This document shows, piece after piece, positions 32,722-44,925 of a stretch of 64,000 bases of DNA. This stretch comes from Paramarasmius palmivorus. Its lineage: Eukaryota; Basidiomycota; Agaricomycetes; Agaricales; Marasmiaceae. The notes beneath the pieces were generated by a model that saw only the letters and a list, made by a program, of their open reading frames with translations, was not told the DNA's origin and made no database searches. A program made the position numbers and the translations under genes. Location of the stretch: contig JAYKXP010000032.1 in the NCBI GenBank assembly GCA_037176845.1, positions 372,001 to 436,000 on the forward strand. Reading direction: 5' to 3'. Each line of letters opens with the position of its first letter. Positions within the stretch are counted from its first letter, which is position 1.

Positions 32722-35700
32722 ATGGCCATGGCTTCGCCCGTGATGGAAGAGGGAAAACTCCTTAGCGAGGCTCTCAATACCGTCAAAATTCAGGTCCAGC
32801 AGATGAAGAGGTATCTGGTGAGTAGATGACTTGTATTACTCAACCGCAGCCTTCTGACGAGCTATGAATCTACAGGAACTGGACCAGCTAATGGATGCCT
32901 TGAAGAGTGCTAGTGTTATGCTTGCAGAACTACGGACATCTTCTCTATCTCCCAAGCAATACTATGAGCTGTGTGCGTGACACCAGCAACAAAATTCCTC
33001 CTATGTCACTTACGCGCAGTCTTAGATATGGCGGTCTTTGACGCACTACGGCACCTTTCCAATTATCTCTACGATGCACATCAAGCTGGGAAGCACCATT
33101 TGGCCGACCTATACGAGCTGGTACAATATGCGGGCAACATCGTACCTCGACTATACCTGATGATAACCGTTGGGTCGGTTTACATGTCGGTACCCGAAGC
33201 ACCGGTGAAGGAGATTATGAAGGATATGATGGAAATGTCGAGAGGTGTTCTTCATCCTATCCGTGGTCTTTTCTTGCGCCACTACCTCAGTGGGCAGACC
33301 AGAGACCATCTTCCTATCGGCGATGATGCAGGGTACGTCACATAGGATTTCTCCTGCTAGTTCCTTGTATTGAATATATTTCTAGTCCTGTCGGCAATTT
33401 GCAGGATTCCATCACGTTTGTCCTCACCAACTTCATTGAAATGAACAAGCTCTGGGTCAGGTTACAACACCAAGGTCATTCGCGAGATCGAGAGAAACGT
33501 GAAATGGAACGTAGAGAACTTCGCATCCTCGTTGGTACCAACCTCGTTCGTCTTAGTCAACTCGACGGCGTCGACCTGGACATGTACCAACAACACATCC
33601 TTCCCAGCATCCTGGAGCAAGTCGTTAGCTGCAAGGACGTCATTGCACAGGAATACCTAATGGAGGTCGTTATTCAAGTCTTCACCGACGAGTTCCATCT
33701 CCACACACTTGGCCCCTTCCTCTCGGCAACCGCACAACTTCATCCAAAGGTCAACATCAAACAGATCGTCATTGCGCTTATTGATCGCTTAGCGGCGTAT
33801 GCTGCACGTGAAGCGGAAACCGAGGACCCTGAGGAGACTAAGCGGCAAGAGGAAGCTGCTGCGCGTCGTCTTGCCGAAAAGGTCAAAGCGCAGAAGGCTA
33901 AAGCACGCGAAAACGCGTCACAGCAAAACAGCGATGTACCACCTGAAGCCAGTGCTTGGGATAACGCAGAACCTGCAAGTCCTCAGGCAGAAAAATCGGC
34001 GGAGCCCAATGGTGTGACTGTCGACGGAGAGAAGACTGAAGCAGCTCCAGAAGGAAAGGGTAAGGACAAGGAAGGCGCACCGATGAAGAAATTCAGGGGC
34101 ATCCCAGAGGACGTCCAGCTCTTTGAAGTGTTTTGGCAGCAAGTCGTTCAGCTTATCAAGGTGAGCTTTCTACCTTTCTCGATAGATTTGTGTTAACACT
34201 GCAGTCATCAGGCTCGACCAGATTTATCAATACAGGATGTCACTGCCCTCTTCGTCTCGTTAACCAACCTCTCCCTGAGCTGTTACCCTGACCGGCTCGA
34301 GTACGTCGACCAAGTGCTTGCATACACTGCAGAAAAGATCAAGGAATTCTCCGAAAACCCTGATCTGCACGCTCAACAGACCACTTCCAACCTTGCGGCC
34401 CTACTCGTTGCACCCATCAACTCCTACCAATCTGTTCTCACCCTTCTCGCGATACCAAATTACGCCCCTCTACTTTCCAAACAGCTCTTCTCAACACGAA
34501 GGTCGATAGCACATTCGATTATATCCTCCGTTCTCAAGAACGAGACAATCATCGAGGCACCCGAAGATGTCGACGGTGTTTTAGAACTCTGTCATGTACT
34601 CATCAAAGATCAGTCGGATTCCGTGGCTGGTGGTCAACATACGAATGGTAGCCAACCGAGCATGAGGGATTCACGAAGGCAAGGTCCATATTATGAAAGA
34701 GAGGAGATGGCAGAGGAACAAGGATGGGTAGCAAGAATGGTACACTTGTTCAAAGCAGAGTCATTAGATGTACAGTTCGAGGTATGTCTCCGGCGATGAG
34801 TTCAGGCACAGGAACACTGACATGAAGTCATCCAGCTCTTGCAAACTGCTCGCCGGCATTTCGATGCTGGTGGCGAACGAATGCGCTTCACTTTCCCTGC
34901 TCTTATTACTTCAGCCATCAAGTTATGTCGGCGGTATAAGAATAGGGAACATGTGGTTAGTAGCATTTTCCTTCTTTGGGTGGCATTTGCTTAGTTATCC
35001 ATGTTAATAGGAAAACGACTGGGAGTCCAAAGTCCAGACCATTCTGAAGTTTGTGCGACAAACAACATCAATACTCGCAACACAAGTCGAAGCACCGACA
35101 ATAGCCCTTCGTCTTTTCCTCCTTTCCGCCCAGATTTCCGACGAGTGCGGGTTCGAGGATTTGACGTACGACTTTTATGTACAGGCTTTCAGCGTGTACG
35201 AGGACAACATTTCAGAATCTCGGGCGCAGCTCCAGGCCATCACTTTGATTATAGGGACGCTCAGTGGTGCCAAAGTGTTCGGTGTTGACAATTACGACAC
35301 GCTGATCACCAAGGCAGCATTACACGGTGCCAAATTGTTGAAGAAGAGCCATCAAGCCACAGCTGTTGGACTCGCTAGCCATCTGTGGTGGCAAGAGGCA
35401 CCGGCACCGGCTGAAGGGGAGGCTCCGCCGGCGAAAGAGGCAGAGAAGCCCAAGGATGACAGCTCGGAAAACACGGTCAAGGCAGTCAGTGCTTCGCTCT
35501 ATTTTACTTTCTCATCCGGCTGGCTTACATAATTGGTCATAGTATCCTCATCAAGATAGCAAGCGTGTTCTCGAATGTCTGCAAAAGTCCTTACGAATAG
35601 CCAATTCGGCCATCGAGGAAATTGTCACGGTGCAGTTGTATTGCGACACTCTGGATCAATACTTGTACTACCTGGATCGTGGCACGCCTGCAGTCAGACT

Positions 35701-36017
35701 CTCCTCTTGCTTGGACAAGGTGTTAGTACTAACCTCTTTCTTAGGTCGCGCCCAAGTTCGTCAACAGTCTAGTCGAACTCATCACTTCAAGTATCGACAA
35801 TATCTCTTCCCCCGACGTGCACCCCTCGCAACGCGCACCACCTGGCCTTATCGAAGGCGTGCAAACACCTGAAATGATTACGAGACATTTCAGGAATACA
35901 CTTTACTACATTCAGAGAAGAAAGAACGCAGCTGCAGAAGGAACGTCCCCGAATGATTCGAGATGGGATGATGTTGAAGTTGTGGGTGCGATGCTGAAAA
36001 TGGGAGTCGGTCGGTGA
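32722..36017 (+). CDS. VPS35: Retromer subunit VPS35
   Basis: Frame-checked model join(32722..32817,32876..32972,33020..33332,33386..34160,34212..34781,34836..34955,35011..35484,35543..35692,35745..36017), 955 aa. The N terminus ([20 protein letters not shown]) and the invariant [14 protein letters not shown] motif, which binds VPS26, identify VPS35. Diagnostic blocks follow: [52 protein letters not shown] and the helical-repeat C terminus ([16 protein letters not shown], ..[17 protein letters not shown]). A charged low-complexity insert (about residues 320-430: [13 protein letters not shown].. to ..[12 protein letters not shown]) is typical of fungal VPS35. It is the scaffold of the endosome-to-Golgi cargo-retrieval complex with VPS26 and VPS29, on cytosolic faces of endosomes. 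Confidence 0.97.
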
Positions 36018-37591
36018 GGTCCTGCAAATTAATGAGGTGGAGGCTTCGAGGCTCGTAACGTGTTATCTCTGTACTTTACTTGTTTTTTTACACCATAGCG
36101 GCTTAGCTTTATGTTATTTTCTTTCGGAACCTCAGGTCTTTTGCTTATTTCGATGGACCAAAAGAGAATCGTACGGAATGTTGCCAGTGCTGGGCCAGTG
36201 GGACGTCGCAAGCTCTGGTCATTCCGCTCATGGGAAACAGTACGTATTCTTTGCAGGACGGTTTATAGAGCATGCAGAAATCAAGCTTCAAAGTGGTGGG
36301 ATGAAAATCTCTAGTAGGAGTGATGGCTCGACATCTTGGATGCCGAACCTTCTAGTCTCCCCCAGGCAGACTCAATCGCTCGCAGGCTCGCTTGATATGA
36401 CTTGCTGGAGTGGGCTGCCGAAACGGCGGCAAAGTCGAGTCCTCGAAGGGTGGTATCAGATGATCTTTTATCAGTGAATCAAGCAGCTACTCGTTAGTGG
36501 CGACCACTACTAGGCCTGTCACTGGTGACACTGACCGGTACTGACCTGCTGAAAGAACGGTTACAGGTCTAACTCGTTCCTCTAGAAACAGCATTGAACG
36601 TCAAACCAAAGCTTCTGTCGTCACAGGGAATCCTTATTTTAGACCACTACATATGGCAGTTTATTCGCACACACAAGGTTCCCAAAAAGGCAACGTTTGG
36701 CTCACAAAGACGAGTCCTCGTACCCTCGGACTCGTAACGAACCTTCGCGGTGAGGGGTTGGTGAGGGGTAAACCTAAAAAGTGGGCATCGCTAAAGTAAT
36801 GAAGCATCGAACCGAACAGATATTTAGATTTTTGAGGTTGCTACATGTGAAGAGCTCTCAAACACCGACATTCGTTATATGCATATGTGACTGTCAGCTA
36901 CATCTCGTATGGAGTATTCTATTCACTGCTTGAAGTCCGAGTCTTTCACGGTCGTAAGTCCTGACTCGACCCCGTTCGATCAGGGTTCAGGTCAAAAAAA
37001 GAACTTAAGAATCGCTAAGGGTGAATGGAAAGGGTTGTTGCAACTCCAAGCGCGATTTCGAGAGTAGGTACATTCTGGGATGAAGGGGAAGGAAGAGAAC
37101 CAGAGAACGGCCCCAAGTCCCCGGCCCGTTGCGGAAGCTTGCGTGCACCCATTTATCTAACCTTCCACTTCATTCCTTTTGCTATTGCCTCATAGAATCC
37201 TAGCTACAGGGTGCTAAGCCATAGAGCACCAGAACCATCGGAGGACCTCGGACGGAGCCGCATTGTGCGTTTAGAGTGGTTGATGGGTACCGCGACAAGG
37301 ATCATACGTGCGTACGACGACGAGTCTGTTTATAGCAAGACAACTAACCCGCACCTAGGATGTTCTCCAAACATAAAACCCAAGTGGCATGAACAAAGGT
37401 TAACGCGAAACTTCAACCTCAAAATGCCCAAAAAGGCCTCAGATATCGTGCTACAGTGGCTGGAACTCCAGGCGCTTGAGAGTCAAGTTCTGTCAAGGTC
37501 TTTGGCAGTGCTGGCGGCAACACCATACTCAATGTTTTCCTATCGGTAACCCTGGGGAGACATCACTTTCTTTCTCACTCCCACCAACATT
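36018..37591. other. Gene-free region upstream of family X copy A
   Basis: No supported gene; the frame at 36037..36477 is unrecognised. A segment at about 36350..36395 (CTCCCCCAGGCAGACTCAAT followed by CGCTCGCAGGCTCG) recurs at about 41790..41832 upstream of copy B. An imperfect hairpin ACGAGTCC / GGACTCGT lies at about 36708..36733. Confidence 0.5.
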
Positions 37592-39963
37592 ATGGCCATC
37601 CTCGAAGGAATCCCAGACTCCTCTGCTGAACGATCCCAACCCTCTGCTATGACCATTCTCGAAGGATCCTCGAACTTTACGGTTCAGCGGTCGCACTTCA
37701 GCAATGTTTTCGGCGCTCAACATAACAACATCTATCACGGAAATGTAACCATGCAGCAGGTGATCAGGAGCGTCAGTTGACGATATGGGATGAGGTATGT
37801 AGGCACTCAAGTATGGCTCCTTGCAAATATTCAACAAACATCTGCTTTCAGTTCACCCGTGTTCCAACAGGTCAAGTCTACATAACAAAGACTTGGTGTA
37901 CTTCAGATATTGAACAGGGTCTTGACTGCAATCGACGGAAAAAACGCGGAGGGCGGGATATAGATGCTAAATGTACCATCAACACGGCGCGTATCGGGAA
38001 CTCCGAATATCTATACATTGGTTATAGTGGAGCCGATGCTTCAGAGGCGGGTATCTCCCATGCTCAGCATCCCATTCAATGACTCATGTCTATATAGGCC
38101 TACGAGGGAGATTTCGAGCGATTCTCTCGCACAAGGTGCGTGTCCCTTGCCAACAAACAGCAGACGAGGCTTACGCCGGCTGTGTAGACACGCCAACACT
38201 GTTCAGTTGTTCGGTTACACCAGTCGGATTGGCATACCAGCTCTTATTTTCCACGATGGTTAAGTGCATTCATTTGAATCGTCATCATACTGAGACTGGC
38301 ATCCAGAGCTTATCCCAGCGTCTTTCGTATGGAAGAAGCATGGATTCTCATCACTCATGTTCACCTATTTTATCCATCTGGTGCGTCTCCCCGAAATCCA
38401 TCATTTAACTAACACCCATCTCTCATAGGCCCAACAAATAGTGGATCCAGAGTTGGTATGCTCGTCGATTTTTTCAACTCGTGCACTCTAATACAAAAAT
38501 TGCACCCCCAGAAACTTTCTGATACGTGGATTGACCCAAGGACTGGCTTATTACGCAAAGGGCCATGCGTTAACGAACCTGGCCATATCCCTTATCCTGC
38601 ACCCAGGTTTCAGATCAGCTCGCTTCCGTTTTCGAGTAGCAGTGATATCCAGCACTCTCTCACCCTCCAGGAATACAACAACACCAACGTTCTCCAAGAA
38701 TACGTCTTCAAGTTCATCTCTAAAAGTGATATTCTCTGTGGAATTCAAGCGTCTCGCAGATATACTTTCACACGGATTAATGATGAAGCTGCCACGTTCC
38801 TCTCAATTCTCCATGGCGTCGTTTTCAACATAAACTCCGCAGAGCAGATTGCTCTTTGGACAGGAGTTGAGGAGAGATGGCATTATGTCCTACGGTACAC
38901 CACTCCGGAACTAGCACAACAGCGCACGGTCATGGAAGACGGTTCAGTGCGGTACGTCTGTAAATAGTTTCGAGGAGCATGGGCTGACTGAGAATGGATA
39001 GGTTGATGTTCGCGTTGGCGGATATGCAAAATTTCCCAGGGCTTTCGTTGCAGTATAGCCTCCGTCCAGAACAGGAATGGTATGACTTTGTAGATACTTG
39101 GTTGTTGTCGGCTCACCGTATATTCCACCAACTTGGGATTCACCGAGACGAGTGGGAAAACTTTTGTGAGTTTGACATTCTCATAGTACGTATAGCTAGT
39201 GCTGACTTATGATAGCCATCCTCGAAGACCTCTCGGTTGATTGTAAATGCGAGCAACGCGAGTCACCGCAAAGGCCTATAGATATTCCAATCAATACCCC
39301 CATATACCTCTTCATACATGCAATTCCTCGACCTTGGGCCGACGGCACATGGCGTGCCTGGGCGAAGGGAACGAAGTATTTCTGGTCCTTTGATCCTTTT
39401 GGTCAAGTGAAAATATCAGACGCGGAGAATGTGCAGCGGAATTTGGGACTTCCATCTCTCAAAATATCCATAGAGATTATGCAATCGACCTGGAACCTCG
39501 AAGCGTACGACGCCATCCAAATGCTCCATTCACACCAGGGCTTCGATCCCACATCGACGGACCTCGCTCGTTCTTTTGGTAGTCCATATCACAGACTTGA
39601 CATCCTCGACGACTCTGGTCGTTTTGAAGAAATCAGCGATGACGGTGGATTTACCTGTTTCTTTGTGTTATTTCACTCAGTCTCACATTCGATCTAGAAG
39701 TTTGGACAGAAGACGAAGGATTATCTGCAATGTACTCAGACGACGACAATGAATCCTGGTTTACAGACTCGGATGACCCAATCCAAGCCCCAGCTATACC
39801 CAGTATCGATCAAGGTCAGAATAGTATCGACGTGGAAGTACGCTCTATCACTCCGAATTTGGAAGCAGGCCTGAACAGTATGAACACGGATGAAATACTC
39901 CGGGATGTGATGGGCGTTAATCATCATTGCGGCCCGGGTACGAATCCATGCATTGGCTTTTGA
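37592..39963 (+). pseudogene. Family X copy A (frameshifted near the N terminus)
   Basis: Paralogue of the genes at 42215, 51270, 58245 and (divergent) 54881. The N terminus MAILEGIPDSSAERSQPSAM leads to the family motif SSNFTVQRSHFSNVFGAQHN followed by NIYHGNVTMQQ. At about 37760..37780 the frame breaks. Relative to copy B about 10 nt are missing, so the next block, ERQLTIWDE in the other copies, is out of frame and a TGA appears at 37778..37780. The downstream exons look intact: FTRVPTGQVYITKTWC, LYIGYSGADASE, TVQLFGYTSRIGIPALIFHD, ELIP-like loop, RTGLLRKGPCV, EYNNTNVLQEYVFKF, YLFIHAIPRPWADGTW, KYFWSFDPFG, and an acidic Asp/Met-rich tail (ending ..CGPGTNPCIGF). It is either a young pseudogene or uses an unpredicted splice or start. 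The stop of the last exon is by homology. Confidence 0.65.
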
Positions 39964-40023
39964 GCTTGTTCTAACGTTTTCACGCGTACAGCTTTCACTC
40001 AATTCCTTGATCCGTCATATAAT

Positions 40024-40479
40024 ATGTCGTCTACCCTCTCGCAGACTACTCACCCGTGGACTCCTTACGCTCCTTCTACTGAGCAATGGACCTCGAGCTC
40101 TACTGTTGCTGCACCCTGGAACCCCCTCCCTGATCCTGGAGCAGTCGCTCCTTCTCTCATGAAAGGGAAGCGTGCCCTTGCGGCCGAGGAGAACGAGGCA
40201 GCCTCTACTTCGAAAAGGTTCAAGTCCTCTCCTGTCTATGTTGCAATGGGGTACACGGAATCAACCAGTCACCCAATGGACATCGCCCAATATGTCGCGA
40301 GGACCATTGGTAGCCAGGGAAGGTCCATCGAGGATGCCACCTGGTGTTATGGGTATCAAGGATGGATCCGGATTAGATTCACCGACTTGGAGTCCGCGAC
40401 GGGCTTTGTACATGCTCTTAGTCAAGCTGACCCCAGGCTTGGTCTTGGAGCCCTTACCGCGTATTTCGTGGATGATTGA
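40024..40479 (+). CDS. Small hypothetical protein with nuclear-localisation-like motif
   Basis: Intronless 151-aa frame starting MSSTLSQTTHPWTPYAPSTE. The N-terminal 55 residues are Pro/Ser/Thr-rich and disordered. KGKRALAAEENEAASTSKRF resembles a bipartite nuclear localisation signal. The C-terminal 85 residues (VYVAMGYTESTSHPMDIAQY to GALTAYFVDD) look globular with alternating strands and helices, possibly an RRM-like ferredoxin fold (GYQGWIRIRF as a strand). I do not recognise a family. It starts only 60 bp after the end of copy A, which could mean a shared transcript or simply tight packing. Codon usage looks like its neighbours. Confidence 0.55.
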   Translation: MSSTLSQTTHPWTPYAPSTEQWTSSSTVAAPWNPLPDPGAVAPSLMKGKRALAAEENEAASTSKRFKSSPVYVAMGYTESTSHPMDIAQYVARTIGSQGRSIEDATWCYGYQGWIRIRFTDLESATGFVHALSQADPRLGLGALTAYFVDD

Positions 40480-42214
40480 CGGTGGCTTGACTTTGTGTGT
40501 TTTGATAAAAGTGGTATGTATTAGTGTATTTAGGATTTACATCAATGACAACGAAGTCTTCCACATGTTACACATTGCCTTATGGGAACGCCCAAGGAAA
40601 TGTTAAGCTAAAGGTGATAGGTAAAAACCACGAGAAAACCACCCAGACAAGTTACTTCCATCTCACGGCGATATACCTGCTTTACCTGTGATCCGTATAT
40701 CTGAATTGGAGTGTTCGGAATAGCACGAGTGGAGAAGTCGGTGTCGGTGACAATGGCAAAGCGAAGAAGTGCTGGTGCGAGGAAAGGCTTGCATTGACCA
40801 GGTATAACAGTCATACGGGGGACGATGAACATGTTTCAGTTGTTTGAAAGAACCGAACGTACGTCTCTTGATGCTATGCGTCAGGGATAGGTTTCTGCTC
40901 TGCAAGAGCGAGTTTTAGTCCAATCACGCTTGGATAAGGATATCTGATGCATAAGAATAGTAATGTGTGGTGATGCGCCAAACTGGGCGGCGAAGGAAAT
41001 GAAATGTTGAAGGCGTCGAACAAGCACAATCGAGGTTGTTGAGACGTCTCGAGAAGAGGGCTTGGAGTATGTACTCCTTTCGTTGTTTGAAAGAATCAAA
41101 AGTCGATTTCTTAGCGTTGCGCGTCGGGGAGATCCAACCCTGCTTGACTCGAGTAATCGGACAACAGGATATCTTCCAATAATGCCGAGGTTGTGGACCT
41201 GGGATGAACTCGACGAGAAAGACGCTGAGAAAAGTGTGTATAAAGAACGGTACGTATAGGACCCCCAGCAAAGAACGTCCAAGTCGGGATTGAAAGGTAT
41301 AAGGACACCAGAGGGACTTGTGGCCTCGAATTTTCATAGTCATTTGGCGAATAATGTCGAATACAAGCAGGTTGAATGACAGCAAGTCTGGTCCTGGGCA
41401 GTTATGATCCTCCGAGAACGAGGAAAAAGAGAGCATTCTTACCTACCATGCTTCTTCATCTCTTCTCCGTCTCATCACAACCTCTAAACCCTCAAGTATC
41501 ATTATGCATGAAACCGTAGTACTCGGATGTGGCAGCGGTCAAGACACCGGCGTATCGTATCACAGAAAGTCGTCTTTTTGGATGGCCGATAGAAGGAGGC
41601 GTGCTTCGGTCAAATTGAGTTTGAGAAACCCGTCGAAATTGGAACATAGTGCAGTACTCTGGCAGTGGATACGAGATCTTTAGTAGTAAGGTAGGTAGGA
41701 ACGATGAATAGAGGTACCTTACTGTAATCGTCTCGAGGGTAAGCGCCGTGCGTGTGAACCTCTGAGTCTCAGTCCTCGACCGTACCAGTAGTCTCCCCTA
41801 GGCAGAATCTCAATCGCTCGCAAGTTCGTAAGTCAAAAGTGTCCGGTTCTGGCGAAGGGGATTGGGACGATGAGGAGCTTGGATTATATACGGTGCGTAG
41901 CCTATTGTTGGAATAGTTCCATGGTTCCAACTGATTGTAACAACGAACTCAGACCTTCTACATTGTCGAACCATTTATGTGCGAGCACAGGATATTCCAA
42001 TACATGTCTTCACTCGTTTTCCTTACTGGCGCCTCGATGCTGAAGGCTTACATTTTATGTCGACCAGCTCGGAGACCGCGCTCGACTTTTACACCCCGAC
42101 GCCCGAAACATTAAAGTTCTGTCTAGTCCCGGGCCTTTAGCTATATTTGCGCAGTACAGCCAAATTGTGAACAGCCCTTCCTTCCCAATTCCTTCCTCGC
42201 CCCCAGCACTTGCT
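40480..42214. other. Gene-free region upstream of family X copy B
   Basis: No supported gene. Two similar minus-strand pieces (around 40663..40905 and 40924..41130, sharing an FxSFKQ-type segment) look like a decayed local duplication. The segment at about 41790..41832 repeats one upstream of copy A. The conserved element TTTGCGCAGTACAG is at 42146..42159. Confidence 0.5.
42146..42159 (+). promoter_or_regulatory. Family X upstream element, copy B
   Basis: TTTGCGCAGTACAG, 56 bp before the ATG. It is matched by TTTGCACAGTACAG before copy C and TTTGCACAATACAG before copy D at almost the same distance, so it is a candidate initiator or leader element. Confidence 0.5.
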
Positions 42215-44445
42215 ATGCCCGTACTCGAAGAAATCCCGGAGTCTCCCACTGCCAACAGGTTGCAACATTCAGATGCACCCTCTACCATGACTATTCTCGA
42301 AGGATCCTCGAACTTTACCATCGCAGGGTCACATATCAACAATGTTGTTGGCCCTCAGCATAATAACATTTATAATGGACCTGTAACCATACAGCAAGTA
42401 ATGCGTGGCCCAGAAGAACGTCAGTTGACAATCTGGGACGAGGTATGTGGGTTTTCAGATTAGACTTTGTCTCCATTAACTCTGCTGATAGTTTGAACGT
42501 GTTCCAACGGGCAAAGTTTACATCACAAAGACTTGGTGTACTACGAATGTCGAATGGGATCCTGATTACAATCAATGGAAGAACCGTAAACGGCGGGGCA
42601 TCGACGCACAACGCACCATCAACACAGCACGTATCGGGAGTTCGGAATATTTATACATTGGATACAGCGGTGTCAATGCTTCAGAGGTCGGGCAGCTGTT
42701 TTCGAGCACCTAGTACTCCAATCAATGTTGAAGATTCATCATCCAGGCATATCACATAGACTTTGAGCACTTTTCTCGGATGAGGTGGGTCTCCTAGGGA
42801 ACATCAAACTCAGCGTGGCTAATGGCGACTGCAGAAATGCCAACTCCGTTCAGCTATTTGGCTATACCAGTCGTGTTGGTATACCAGCGCTCATCTTTTA
42901 TGACGGTAAGGTGTATTGTCACATCGTGAAGTGCCCACGCTCAGATTGTCATCCTAGAGCTAGTTCCTGTGTCCTTCGTATGGGAGCGGAATGGGTTCTC
43001 GTCAGCTTTGTTCATCTATTTCAGCTACCTGGTACGTTCCTCTATACTTCATGATCTTTCACAAGTACTTATTTATACGTCTCCCTCAGGCAGCCCAGAT
43101 AGATCCAGAGTTGGTACGTACGCCGAATTTTCTATATTCAAGCGTGCGACCAAGCGATTACATTCCCAGCCACTTCGCGAACTGTGGATTAGCCCAAGAA
43201 ACGGCTTATTACGCAAGGGACCCTACGTCGAGGATTCCACTAACATTAGTTACACTGCAGCCAGGTTTCAGACTGGATTGCTTTCGAATACCAGTGACAC
43301 CCTGCCCGCTCTCGCTTTCCAGGAATACAACAACACCGACGTCTTATGTGGATACCTCTCCGAATACCTCTCCGTACACGACATTCTCCAAGGTGTTCGC
43401 GGATCTGCTAAATATGATTTTGAACTGGTAAAGGACGAAGATGCCGCATCTATCCTCTCATCCCTTCCTGGTACCATCTACAGCAGAACCTCTCTAGATA
43501 CCCTTGGTCGTTGGTCAGGAGGCGAAGAGCTATGGTACTATCACATACGGGCTGTCATTCCGGAATTATCGCAAGAGCATATGCACATGGAGGACGGTTC
43601 GCTAAGGTGCGTCTGTAGATTGCTTCGAGGAGTCTGAACTAAGAAAATCTACAGGTTGACATTCATGTTATCGGATATGCGAGATTTCCAGACGTTTTGG
43701 TTACAGTATGGCCTATATCCAGCAAAGGAATGGTCCGCTCTTGCTGATACTTGGTTATTGTTGGCCCACCATATATTTCACCAATTTGGGGTTCAACAAA
43801 ATGAGCGGGAGTTTTATTGTAAGTCTCGAGTTCTTCAGAGTGTACCTAGTATTGACTTTCAGTAGCCATCTATTCCGGCTTCTGGCTTCACTGTGAATGC
43901 CAAGAACGTGAGCCACCGCAAGGTCCCATAGATATGCCAATCGAAACACCTGTATACCTTTTCCTGCGCCCAATTCCTCGCCCTTTCGATGACAAGAACA
44001 CGTGGAATACCTGGGCGCAAAGAAAGAAGTATTTCTGGTCTTTCGACCCATCTGGGTATCCCGGAGAGATTTCAGATGCAGAGAACCAACAGAGGAATTT
44101 GGGGCTTCCGTCACTCGACATTTCAATAGTGATTCAGCACAGATTCTGGGTCCACGATCATTATGATATCATCCGCATGATCCACGCACTTCAAGGCTTC
44201 GACCCCTCATCGACGGACTTTGCTCGTTCATTTGGCTTTCTATATCATAAATTTGAAATCTTCGACCCCAACTCTGGTCGTTTCGAAGAGATTGACCGTA
44301 AGTTTCTTGTTATACGATTTTGGACTGTGTCGCTCAACACCTAGAATCAGAGCCAGAACGAAATCAAAGATCCATCAAAACATGGTTCCGTCGTTTGGGT
44401 CAGAGTCTACGTATCCGACGCAAGAAGTCAAATAAAGCCTTATAA
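42215..44445 (+). CDS. Family X copy B (N/G-motif protein, basic C-terminal tail)
   Basis: Exon 1 (42215..42442) encodes MPVLEEIPESP.. then the N-terminal motif SSNFTIAGSHINNVVGPQHN, NIYNGPVTIQQ and QLTIWDE. Later exons, in order: VYITKTWCTT, TINTARIGSSEYLYIGYSGV, NANSVQLFGYTSRVGIPALI with FYD, FVWERNGFSSALFIYFSYL, LWISPRNGLLRKGPYV, EYNNTDVLCGYLSEYLS, ILSSLPGTIYSRTSLDTLGR, MEDGSLR, MLSDMRDFQTFWLQYGL, TPVYLFLRPIPRPFDDKNTW, KKYFWSFDPSG, and FEEID. The last intron (acceptor at 44344) leads to a strongly basic tail (SIKTWFRRLGQSLRIRRKKS) with stop at 44443..44445. Copies A, C and D instead end in an acidic Asp/Met-rich tail. The middle part (DFEHFS..NSVQLFG..GIPALIFYD) resembles the alpha-C to hinge region of a protein kinase N-lobe without catalytic residues. 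The function is unknown. Confidence 0.75.
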
Positions 44446-44925
44446 TATGATATGTACATTGTATCACCCTTTCGTGGACTCTGCTAGCACTTTGTTATAA
44501 CAACCTCTTGGGTATCGACATTACTATACGGTTCCATTTGGGTCAGCCACTGGAGGAATACCCAGAGCCCCAACCAATGCGCCGAGGTACGAGTGATTGA
44601 GTCTGCCTAGGGAGACTACAGCATTGGGCATCAAAGCGGGTATGGGCGCCCTCTCGTGAACGTCCAGTGCAGACAGGCTCTTGTTTGTCCTTTCCGATAA
44701 CTGTGTAGATTGGGATTGTGATGGAGACGAGTTTGCCTGACGCGGGTGCTTCGTTGTTGCTTACCTATCACGTGGTTTCGGCTCTTCAACGAGTCACGAT
44801 GCCAGTGGGCCGAGGCCCGACAGTGGGCTCGACGCGAAATTCCGTTGAAGGTTGCACTCATTCCACCAACATCGAAGCATTCAAGGCATATTTCCTCAAC
44901 CATACGTTGCTAGGTGGTCAGGATC
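44446..44925. other. Spacer between copy B and the F-box gene
   Basis: No gene recognised. It contains the promoter of the F-box gene. Confidence 0.45.

Noticed and set aside
36037..36477. Plus-strand frame with a hydrophobic start downstream of VPS35
   Set aside because: Overlaps the VPS35 3' region, no intron support, no domain, and contains a repeat shared with non-coding sequence at 41.8 kb.
40608..41436. Minus-strand frames with repeated FxSFKQ segment
   Set aside because: Two imperfect copies with stops and no domain; better explained as decayed duplicated non-coding DNA than as a gene.
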